Assembly (NCBI GenBank): GCA_964383905.1
Contig: CAYLJO010000330.1
Location: forward strand, 1-5,438
Length of the DNA stretch: 5,438 bases
Direction of reading: 5' to 3'
Source: CAYLJO01 sp964383905
GTDB lineage: Bacteria > Acidobacteriota > Blastocatellia > Pyrinomonadales > Pyrinomonadaceae
Shown: piece by piece, positions 1 through 5,371 of the stretch
Position numbering within the stretch: the first letter of the stretch is position 1
Layout of the letters: every line of letters starts with the position of its first letter
Translations under genes and position numbers: made by a program
Notes under the pieces: generated by a model
Seen by the model: only the letters and a program-made list of their open reading frames with translations
Database searches by the model: none
What the model was told of the DNA's origin: nothing

Positions 1-1125
1 TTGAAGAGTGAAGAAGGTTCGCGCTCAGACGCGCGGCGCGCCGTCATCTTGAACTCGATTGCTTTTAACATCGGGCTTTCGATGATCTTCGTGTCACTTG
101 GCGCGGCGGCCGGACTGGTTGGCGCATCCATTACTTCTAACCCCTGGGTGCGCATCATCGGCGGATTAGTGATTATCGTCTTTGGCCTGCAATTAATAGG
201 CTTGCTGAAGATTGGCGCCCTTTACAAGGACACGCGTTTCTTCTCACAAGAGAAACCACGCGGCCTGCTCGGTTCGCTGACGCTGGGGATGGCATTTGCT
301 GCCGGCTGGACGCCCTGTATCGGCCCAATCTTGGGTGGCATAATTGGACTGGCGGCGACCAGCGGCGGGTGGAAGAGCGGTCTCGTGCTTTCCGCTTTTT
401 ATGCCGCCGGACTGGCGGTTCCCTTTCTCGTCACCGGTCTGAGCATTAATAGATTTCTCGGCTTCTACGCGAAATTCCGCAGGCACTTACACAAGGTCGA
501 AGTTGTCTCGGGCATTGTACTGATCCTGATAGGTGGTCTGGTGATGAGCAACAAGGTAACATGGCTGGCGAGTTCACGTTTCGTGGCATGGGTGCCGAAC
601 GCGGAGGGTGTGGTTGAAAGGTGGTCTAAAGCCCCGCCTGAGAAGGGAGGCACTGCTGCTGCAGCGAACACCAACAACAAGTTTGCGCCCGCCCCTGATG
701 TCGAACTTCAAACACTTGAGGGCAAGCCGTTTCGCCTAAGCGATCTCCATCATCGAGTCGTTATTTTGAACTTTTGGGCCACTTGGTGTGTGCCCTGTCG
801 TGAAGAGATACCTGCTTTAAACGCGCTGCACCGCGAGCACGAAGCGCGCGGTTTGGAAGTCATCGGCGTGCTATCGCAAGACACTCCCGAGAATTTCAAG
901 GAGTTTCAAAAAGAGATCAAACAGGACTATACGATCCTACTCGGCAATGAGGAAGTGGGGGCGAAATTCGGCAACGGGCCCGGCCTGCCGGTGACAATTA
1001 TTATTGACCGTGAAGGCCGCATCCGCCAGAAAATCTTTGGCAAAAATGATCATGCCGCATTTGAAGCAGCGATTAAGCCACTGCTCGATGAAGCGCCCGC
1101 GACCGCGCAAAACGGTAGTGAGTGA
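1..1125 (+). CDS. CcdA–TlpA fusion: membrane thiol-electron transporter with C-terminal thioredoxin domain (5' partial)
   Basis: The protein would carry reducing equivalents from cytoplasmic thioredoxin across the inner membrane (CcdA/DsbD-type domain) to a fused extracytoplasmic TlpA-like thioredoxin domain. Numbering from the window edge, hydrophobic segments lie near residues 15-40, 48-70, 89-120, 124-148 and 164-183. C106, in GWTPCIGP, is the second conserved membrane cysteine of CcdA. A linker with an Ala-rich stretch (about 199-228) leads to the TlpA domain (about 229-365), which has the catalytic motif WCVPC (C263, C266) and the cis-proline in GLP (P330). CcdA normally has six membrane helices and a first cysteine in a PC-x-LP motif. 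That first helix and cysteine are absent, so the TTG at the edge is most likely an internal Leu codon and the true start lies some 40-60 codons upstream. It is followed 61 nt later by another thioredoxin-fold gene, probably in the same operon. The family call is firm. The physiological client (cytochrome c maturation or general disulfide reduction) cannot be read from the sequence. Confidence 0.93.
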   Translation: MKSEEGSRSDARRAVILNSIAFNIGLSMIFVSLGAAAGLVGASITSNPWVRIIGGLVIIVFGLQLIGLLKIGALYKDTRFFSQEKPRGLLGSLTLGMAFAAGWTPCIGPILGGIIGLAATSGGWKSGLVLSAFYAAGLAVPFLVTGLSINRFLGFYAKFRRHLHKVEVVSGIVLILIGGLVMSNKVTWLASSRFVAWVPNAEGVVERWSKAPPEKGGTAAAANTNNKFAPAPDVELQTLEGKPFRLSDLHHRVVILNFWATWCVPCREEIPALNALHREHEARGLEVIGVLSQDTPENFKEFQKEIKQDYTILLGNEEVGAKFGNGPGLPVTIIIDREGRIRQKIFGKNDHAAFEAAIKPLLDEAPATAQNGSE

Positions 1126-1169
1126 TTAGTAATCAGTGAGTCTCAGTTTTTTGACTACCGATTACTAAT
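1125..1169 (+). repeat. Intergenic inverted repeat / hairpin with 10-bp arms
   Basis: Arms ATTAGTAATC (1125-1134) and GATTACTAAT (1160-1169) are perfect reverse complements. The stem can continue through GT/AC (1136-1137 with 1157-1158) and AGTC/GACT (1139-1142 with 1153-1156), after one mismatch and one bulged G. The loop holds a run of six T (1147-1152). The left arm begins in the stop codon of the CcdA–TlpA gene, and AGTGA occurs on both sides of it (1121-1125 and 1135-1139). The structure could attenuate or stabilise the message between the two redox genes, or be the trace of a small dispersed repeat. The T run is in the loop, not after the stem, so it is not a standard terminator. Confidence 0.6.
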
Positions 1170-1173
1170 ACGC

Positions 1174-1178
1174 AGGAG
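1174..1178 (+). promoter_or_regulatory. Ribosome binding site for the CPNW thioredoxin-like gene
   Basis: AGGAG lies 8 nt before the ATG at 1187. This is near-ideal spacing and fixes the start of the gene. It sits just after the right arm of the intergenic hairpin, so folding of that hairpin would leave the site free. Confidence 0.8.
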
Positions 1179-1186
1179 TACTAGTC

Positions 1187-1810
1187 ATGATTAAAGTGTT
1201 CGCCCTTTTCGCTCTCATTTTCGCCTTCGCGTCAGCCGGGGCAGTCCGCGCGCAGGATAACCATGAATACGCGTCGCTGCAGGAAAAGAGGGTCAATTAT
1301 AAGAACTGGGAGCTCAAGAATCTGAAAGATAACAAGAAGGTTGACTTGCGTTCACTGGCGCAGGGCAAGCGGCTCATCATGGTGGTTTATTTCGCTCCGT
1401 GGTGTCCCAACTGGCATAATGAGGCTCCGGTAGCGGCGAAACTTTATGAAAAGTACAAAGCGCAGGGCTTTGATGTCATAGGCGTCAGCGAGTACGGATC
1501 GCGCGACGATGTGCGCGCCTTCTTCGGCCCCTCCGGTCCGTCTTTTACAGTCGTCATGGAGTCGGAATCGCGAGAAGCGCGCGAGAAGACTGCACATTAT
1601 CAATATCGTAAGGCGACGGGCGATAGGCGCAAGTGGGGATCACCCTACAACATTTTCCTCGAACCGGCGAAGCTAACGGATAAAGGCAACTTGCTGACGG
1701 AGAAAGCGTGGGTCGTCAATGGCGAGTTGATAGAAGCTGAAGCGGAAAAGTTTGTGCGCGAGCGGCTTGGCCCGGACGCTGCAAAGGCTATCTCGCCCTG
1801 TACAAAGTAA
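1187..1810 (+). CDS. Exported thioredoxin-fold (TlpA/redoxin-like) protein with a CPNW active-site motif
   Basis: The 207-residue protein begins with a signal peptide: a Lys at position 3, a hydrophobic core about 4-19 and a likely cleavage after AVRA (residue 22). It should therefore act outside the cytoplasmic membrane. The mature part resembles a thioredoxin/redoxin fold: strand VVYFAPWC (66-73), helix, strand FDVIGVSEY (95-103), and GSPYNIFLE (151-159) with the probable cis-proline at P153. The usual CxxC is replaced by C73-P-N-W76, so only the nucleophilic cysteine remains at the active site. The only other cysteine is C205, three residues from the C-terminus. The start is supported by AGGAG at good spacing. 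It lies downstream of a CcdA–TlpA fusion on the same strand, which suggests that system reduces it or shares its clients. Possible roles are a one-cysteine peroxidase-like redoxin, a mixed-disulfide carrier, or a non-redox binding protein. The fold is fairly sure; the activity is unknown. Confidence 0.85.
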   Translation: MIKVFALFALIFAFASAGAVRAQDNHEYASLQEKRVNYKNWELKNLKDNKKVDLRSLAQGKRLIMVVYFAPWCPNWHNEAPVAAKLYEKYKAQGFDVIGVSEYGSRDDVRAFFGPSGPSFTVVMESESREAREKTAHYQYRKATGDRRKWGSPYNIFLEPAKLTDKGNLLTEKAWVVNGELIEAEAEKFVRERLGPDAAKAISPCTK

Positions 1811-1824
1811 CAACGATGGTCAAT

Positions 1825-1886
1825 AGCCAGAACCCGGAGGCAGAACAAAGCGGCAGCTGTCCTTGTTCTGCCTTCGGGTTCTGGCT
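1825..1886. terminator. Long stem-loop between convergent genes, probable bidirectional terminator
   Basis: Bases 1825-1848 pair with 1863-1886 as a continuous 24-bp stem with a single G·U pair (1837/1874), closing a 14-nt loop (1849-1862). It starts 14 nt after the stop of the CPNW gene and lies 14 nt beyond the stop of the opposing NTF2-like gene, where a shared terminator is expected. Neither side has a T-tract after the stem, so it is not a textbook intrinsic terminator. It may act through stem stability alone, protect 3' ends, or belong to a dispersed palindromic repeat family. Confidence 0.7.
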
Positions 1887-1900
1887 TCTCCCGACTGCCG

Positions 1901-2320
1901 TCAGTTAATCACATCGGGCCATTCGTCCTGCGATGTAAAGGGGATCGGCGAGGCGTGATGCACGATCATGCGCCAGCGGCCTCCGGTGCGGCGAAAGATG
2001 TTGGTGGTCTGCGCGGCCGCCGCGGCGAGCCCTTCCTCCATCATCATTGAAATAGTTTCGGTACAGGCGACCCACGCAACATCATTCGCCATGGTGACGC
2101 GCTCGTTACTTGCGGTGATTGACATTGAGCCGGTCGCCGAAAAGATGAGCGTCCAGCTTTCACGGATGCGATCGTAGCCGTGAATCGCTTCGCGGCCGGG
2201 GTGAACGCAGATCGCTTTCGGGTCGTCGGCCCACACCTCGTCCATCTCATCTATATCGAGCGCGTTCATCGCCGCGTAGAAACGTTCGTTGGCTTCGCGC
2301 ACCTGTTGCTCGTCAGACAT
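1901..2320 (-). CDS. NTF2/SnoaL-like small protein (nuclear transport factor 2 family)
   Basis: From the ATG at 2320 the product has 139 residues, the normal size of a single NTF2-fold domain (SnoaL-like / DUF4440-type). Recognisable family blocks are the N-terminal helix EANERFYAAM (9-18), ICVHPG (37-42), the GYDRIRESW helix (48-56), VAWVACTE (81-88) and the C-terminal strands NIFRR…GRWRMIVHHASP (107-125). No signal peptide is seen, so it is cytoplasmic. These proteins form cone-shaped, often dimeric pockets. Family members include ketosteroid isomerase-like enzymes, cyclases and many with no known reaction, so no substrate can be assigned. The frame stays open for 46 more codons upstream to a TTG at 2458. 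The 2320 start is preferred because a purine-rich GGAGAGGAG precedes it, the homologous region begins there, and the longer start falls inside a TTGACA promoter element. It converges on the thioredoxin-like gene and is divergent from the DHH gene. Confidence 0.85.
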   Translation of the reverse strand: MSDEQQVREANERFYAAMNALDIDEMDEVWADDPKAICVHPGREAIHGYDRIRESWTLIFSATGSMSITASNERVTMANDVAWVACTETISMMMEEGLAAAAAQTTNIFRRTGGRWRMIVHHASPIPFTSQDEWPDVIN

Positions 2321-2322
2321 TT

Positions 2323-2331
2323 CTCCTCTCC
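2323..2331 (-). promoter_or_regulatory. Ribosome binding site that decides the start of the NTF2-like gene
   Basis: On the − strand GGAGAGGAG ends 2 nt before the ATG at 2320. The first GGAG is 7 nt from the ATG, which is good spacing. This supports the 139-residue product over a 185-residue reading from TTG at 2458. Confidence 0.75.
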
Positions 2332-2429
2332 AAACTTTATTAGAATCTTCTCTCGGGTGTTCACCATTGAGGACGAGCGCGAGCAACCCGGTCCTCTTTG
2401 ATGAAATTTCTCCGCTAAACCGACTCTGT

Positions 2430-2458
2430 ATTTGAAAGGTGCCTTCCAAAACTGTCAA
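2430..2458 (-). promoter_or_regulatory. Candidate sigma70-type promoter for the NTF2-like gene
   Basis: On the − strand a perfect TTGACA (2458-2453) is followed, after 17 nt, by TCAAAT (2435-2430), which matches TATAAT at 4 of 6 positions. Transcription would start near 2423 and give a leader of about 100 nt. A 6-bp inverted repeat in that leader (GAGGAC 2369-2374 with GTCCTC 2391-2396) is too weak to name as a regulator. Confidence 0.45.
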
Positions 2459-2505
2459 GGTAATATTGGATTGTCGCTACTGTTGATCGGCCTCCTGCCG
2501 CCGTT

Positions 2506-2536
2506 CTGGCAAACCCCGGGCGACTGCTGCTAGAAT
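2506..2536 (+). promoter_or_regulatory. Candidate extended -10 promoter for the DHH phosphoesterase gene
   Basis: TAGAAT (2531-2536) matches TATAAT at 5 of 6 positions and is preceded by TGC (2528-2530), giving the extended -10 form TGn. A weak -35-like CTGGCA lies at 2506-2511 with a 19-nt gap. Transcription would start near 2543, about 40 nt before the ATG at 2584. The rest of the 263-nt divergent region holds no further gene that I can support. Confidence 0.4.
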
Positions 2537-2583
2537 GATGAGTTCTTCTTTGATCAAAATTGTTCACTGATCGCCGATTGTCA

Positions 2584-3543
2584 ATGAAACTTCGCATACT
2601 TTATCACGGACATTGTTTCGACGGGGTGGCCTCGGCCGCCGTCTTCACGCGTTTTTACCGCGCGGGTGTGAATAATAAAGCCGATGTCGAATATACGAGC
2701 CTGCTTCACCGGCCCGGCGCGCTTTTCGATGAAGGGATGTTTGACGGGGACGAGAACGCCATTGTGGATTTCAAATATTCGGCTTCGGAGCGGCTGACCT
2801 GGTGGTTCGATCATCACCAGTCGGCGTTTCTCACGCCGGAAGACGAGGCCCATTTTCGCCGTGACCGCTCCGGCAAAAAATTCCTGGATGCGACGCGCAA
2901 ATCATGCACAGAATTTATCGCCGATATCGCCGGCACGCGTTTCGGCTTTCATAATGCGACTCTGGACCCACTGGTTCACTGGGCGCACATAATTGACGGC
3001 GCGCTCTACGAGTCGCCGGCGCAATGCGTCGAACTCGCCGCGCCCGCTTTGCAGTTGATGCAGGTGATTGAGAGCGACCCCGACGACCGGTTTATTGAAC
3101 AGATCATCCGCGACCTGACCGCCCGCACCCTCGACGAGGTGGCCGACGCCGATGAAGTGCAACGTCGCTTCCGCCCGATCCTCGCACAGCATCGCGAGAC
3201 CCTGGAAGCCATCCGTCGCAAAGCCACTTACGCCCGCGGTGTCGTGCAGTTTGACCTGGTTGACGATGGGTATGAGGGCTTCAACAAGTTTATTCCTTAT
3301 TACCTCTACCCGGAGACAACCTATTCAGTCGCCCTCACGCGCGGCCCGCAGCGGACGAAAATCTCCGTCGGCTCAAACCCCTGGAGCCCGCGCCCGCGCA
3401 CGCACAACATCGCATCCATCTGTGAGCGCTATGGGGGCGGTGGCCACGCGGTAGTCGGCGCCATTTCGTTTGGGGTTGACGAGGTCGAAAAGGGGCGCGC
3501 GGTCATGCGCGAGATCGTTGCCGAGCTGTCAGAGCCTAATTGA
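2584..3543 (+). CDS. DHH/DHHA1-family phosphoesterase
   Basis: The 319-residue protein has the order of signatures seen in DHH-superfamily phosphoesterases, which hydrolyse phosphodiester or phosphomonoester bonds in nucleic acid fragments or nucleotides using metal ions. The N-terminal strand MKLRILYHGHCFDGVASAA carries H8, H10 and D13. AIVDF holds D62, FDHHQ holds D77-H78-H79, and HIIDGA (135-140) holds D138, probably the fourth metal-site motif. The C-terminal DHHA1 substrate-binding part has YGGGGHAVVGAISF (283-296) with H288. The length is close to NrnA-type nanoRNase/pAp phosphatases (about 310-340 residues), but the first motif HGHCFDG differs from the usual HxxPDGDA, so the substrate is left open. 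No signal peptide is seen; it should be cytoplasmic. ATG at 2584 fits the family N-terminus. In-frame TTG codons at 2560 and 2578 are alternatives. None of these starts has a clear Shine-Dalgarno site. Confidence 0.9.
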   Translation: MKLRILYHGHCFDGVASAAVFTRFYRAGVNNKADVEYTSLLHRPGALFDEGMFDGDENAIVDFKYSASERLTWWFDHHQSAFLTPEDEAHFRRDRSGKKFLDATRKSCTEFIADIAGTRFGFHNATLDPLVHWAHIIDGALYESPAQCVELAAPALQLMQVIESDPDDRFIEQIIRDLTARTLDEVADADEVQRRFRPILAQHRETLEAIRRKATYARGVVQFDLVDDGYEGFNKFIPYYLYPETTYSVALTRGPQRTKISVGSNPWSPRPRTHNIASICERYGGGGHAVVGAISFGVDEVEKGRAVMREIVAELSEPN

Positions 3544-3727
3544 GTACGCGCGAATACGGGCCTTTGTCAGGGCTGGGCAATCGGGTGAAGGCGCAAGGGT
3601 ACAGGGCGTCCCACTTGGCGGTTATGCCGCCTTCAGTTCCTTGAAAAAAGGGGCCGAGTCGTTCTCCTCCTTTCAGAAGAGCATCGGTGGAATAACCGCC
3701 GTAAGGATACTTTCCGGGCCCCGCTAT
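3544..3727. other. Convergent intergenic spacer with small inverted repeats, no clear gene
   Basis: This is the spacer between the converging DHH and Deg protease genes. GGCGGTTAT (3617-3625) is the exact reverse complement of ATAACCGCC (3692-3700), allowing a long-range 9-bp stem. A local hairpin GGCGG/CCGCC (3617-3621 with 3627-3631, 5-nt loop) uses the same left arm, so the two structures exclude each other. On the − strand a run of six T (3649-3644) follows CCCC but has no convincing stem before it. No canonical terminator is visible for either gene. Confidence 0.4.
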
Positions 3728-5245
3728 TCACTGACGTGGTCGAACGGTCAGAAAAATACTGTCGCCATGACGGTTAATGAGCAGCAGCGCCGGGCGTGTG
3801 CCGGTGCGCCGGAGGGCTGTTCTTAAATCCGTAATCGAACGGACAGGCTGACGGTTCACTTCCTCAATCACGTCGCCCCGCTGGATACCGGCCTCTGCCG
3901 CCGGGCCGGACGAGTCAACCTCATCAACAACAAGTCCCTGTGTACCGTTGCGCAGGCCAAGGCGTGAGGCGGTCTCCGAAGATAAGGGCTCGACACTCAG
4001 CCCGAGCTTACCCGCGTCGCTATTAACTGGGCCCCCATTGCCACCTTCCTCGTCGGCTTTGGCCGTCTCGGGAATGAATTCGCCCAGCCTCGCACGCAAT
4101 TGCTGCTCGCGATTATCACGCAAGATTGTCAGCGCCACTTCCGTCCCGGGCGGCGTGCCTGCGACACGATTACGAAAACCGTTCGGATCGTTGATCGCCG
4201 CGCCGTTGATCGCCGTAATCACGTCGCCACGCCGGATCCCGGCCCGCTCGGCAGCGCTGCCGGGGCGCACAGAGCTAACAATCACCCCGCGGGTTTCCGG
4301 CAGGCCGAGATTTGAAGCGATATCAGAGGAGACCTTTTGCACAAAGATGCCGAGCTGGCCCCGCCGAACTTTACCGGTCTTGATCAACTGATCCATCACA
4401 CTGCGCGCCATGTTGGAGGGGATGGCGAAGCCGAGGCCGATCGAGCCGCCCGAAGGTGAAAGGATCTGCGAGTTGATGCCGACGAGTTCGCCGTTGGTGT
4501 TAACCAGCGCGCCGCCCGAATTGCCTTGATTGATCGCCGCGTCGGTCTGCAGGAAATCCTCGAAGTTGCCATCGCCAAAGCCTGTGGAGCGCCCTTTGGC
4601 ACTGATGATGCCCATCGTGACGGTCTGTCCCACTCCCAGCGGATTACCGATCGCCAGCACTACATCCCCGACTCGCACCCGATCAGAATCACCCAGGTTC
4701 AGCACTGGCAGGTTGCTCGCATTTATGCGCAGCACAGCCAAGTCGCTGGGCGGATCCGAGCCGACGAGTTTGGCATCCAGCGTTCGGCCATCATTTAAGT
4801 CGACTTTGATCTGTTCGGCACCGTCTATAACATGATGGTTCGTCAGGATGTATCCATCCGCGCTCACGATCACACCCGACCCCAGCCCTCTCTGGAGGCG
4901 CTCTCGCGGTTGCTGTGGCGCATTTCTGAAACGATCGCCAAAGAAATCACGAAAGAATGGATCATCAAAGAACGGGAACTGTTGCGGGGCGCGTACGCGA
5001 CGTTCAGAGCGAACGGTAACCACGGCCGGCGTGATGCGGGCGATCACCTCGGCATACGAATTTTGCGCCGCCGCGGTGCTGGAACTGATGTTTGTGTTCC
5101 CCCTCGCAGGTGGTATTGATGCGAGCGCAGAGGATATTTGTCCCTTGCACGCAATGAATGAAAAAATAAGAGCAGTTGAGAACAGTAGACTCTTAATTAG
5201 AGCTGTTTGTCGTTTGTCGCCAGTAAGCAAGCCGTTAGCGATCAT
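3728..5245 (-). CDS. Do/HtrA (DegP/DegQ-like) periplasmic serine protease with two PDZ domains
   Basis: This envelope quality-control protease degrades or refolds misfolded extracytoplasmic proteins. The 505-residue protein has a signal-type N-terminus with a hydrophobic core at about 17-32, a short linker, a trypsin-like domain (about 64-290) and two PDZ domains (about 294-390 and 411-503). The catalytic triad is intact: H138 in LTNHHVI, D168 in PPSDLAV and S243 in the GNSGG motif. The segment QFPFFDDPFFRDFFGDRF (89-106) is the LA-loop-like insert typical of Do proteases, rich in Phe and Asp. PDZ1 has GVIVSSV…GSAAERAGIRRGDVI, and PDZ2 has GLVVDEV…GPAAEAGIQRGDVI. The signal end reads SFIAC (C33), a lipobox-like site with an unusual Phe at -3, so it may be membrane-anchored; SALA (39-42) is an alternative cleavage site. 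ATG at 5245 is preceded by AAGGGGG at 8 nt. Two PDZ domains match DegP/DegQ rather than one-PDZ DegS. It is transcribed alone. Confidence 0.95.
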   Translation of the reverse strand: MIANGLLTGDKRQTALIKSLLFSTALIFSFIACKGQISSALASIPPARGNTNISSSTAAAQNSYAEVIARITPAVVTVRSERRVRAPQQFPFFDDPFFRDFFGDRFRNAPQQPRERLQRGLGSGVIVSADGYILTNHHVIDGAEQIKVDLNDGRTLDAKLVGSDPPSDLAVLRINASNLPVLNLGDSDRVRVGDVVLAIGNPLGVGQTVTMGIISAKGRSTGFGDGNFEDFLQTDAAINQGNSGGALVNTNGELVGINSQILSPSGGSIGLGFAIPSNMARSVMDQLIKTGKVRRGQLGIFVQKVSSDIASNLGLPETRGVIVSSVRPGSAAERAGIRRGDVITAINGAAINDPNGFRNRVAGTPPGTEVALTILRDNREQQLRARLGEFIPETAKADEEGGNGGPVNSDAGKLGLSVEPLSSETASRLGLRNGTQGLVVDEVDSSGPAAEAGIQRGDVIEEVNRQPVRSITDLRTALRRTGTRPALLLINRHGDSIFLTVRPRQ

Positions 5246-5253
5246 AAGCTCTA

Positions 5254-5260
5254 CCCCCTT
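5254..5260 (-). promoter_or_regulatory. G-rich ribosome binding site of the Deg protease gene
   Basis: On the − strand AAGGGGG ends 8 nt before the ATG at 5245. It is a near-match to the Shine-Dalgarno consensus at good spacing and supports this start. I could not identify a convincing -10/-35 pair between here and the hairpin at 5324. Confidence 0.6.
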
Positions 5261-5323
5261 ATTTGCGTTTATCTACAGGAAAGTCCCGCCCGTGAAACCA
5301 TCCCTCGTCGATCAGCAGACAGT

Positions 5324-5371
5324 CACGGTGGAGCAGCCGCGCCCTGTAGAGGGCGCGGCTGCTCCACCGTG
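5324..5371. terminator. Perfect 22-bp inverted repeat with a 4-nt loop, probable terminator
   Basis: Bases 5324-5345 and 5350-5371 are perfect reverse complements around the loop GTAG (5346-5349). The arms are GC-rich. The repeat begins directly beside the stop codon (5372-5374) of a partial − strand reading frame and lies about 80 nt upstream of the Deg protease start, so it most likely ends the upstream transcript and insulates the protease gene. No T-tract follows on the − strand. The 11-mer GCGGCTGCTCC of the right arm recurs at 5414-5424. Confidence 0.7.

Noticed and set aside
2369..2396. GAGGAC/GTCCTC 6-bp inverted repeat in the leader of the NTF2-like gene, considered as a riboswitch or operator
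   Set aside because: The stem is short with a 16-nt loop and no further conserved structure; it is compatible with chance.
2321..2458. N-terminal extension of the NTF2-like protein from a TTG at 2458
   Set aside because: It overlaps a promoter-like TTGACA, lies upstream of a strong ribosome binding site, and is outside the conserved domain.
3661..3672. Perfect Shine-Dalgarno AAAGGAGG on the − strand in the convergent spacer
   Set aside because: No ATG, GTG or TTG lies 4-12 nt downstream, so it does not start a gene.
3470..3826. A + strand open frame of 118 codons spanning the end of the DHH gene, the spacer and the end of the Deg protease gene
   Set aside because: It overlaps the firm ends of two well-supported genes, has no recognisable motif, and its middle has the look of translated spacer.
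3948..4835. Several + strand open frames antisense to the Deg protease
   Set aside because: They are shadows of a GC-rich coding gene with intact catalytic residues. None shows a domain, signal or ribosome site of its own.
5278..5287. GGGACTTTCC on the − strand, identical to a eukaryotic kappa-B site and loosely like an ECF sigma -35 (GGAACTT)
   Set aside because: The kappa-B match has no meaning in a bacterium, and no matching -10 element stands at the right spacing, so an envelope-stress promoter cannot be supported.
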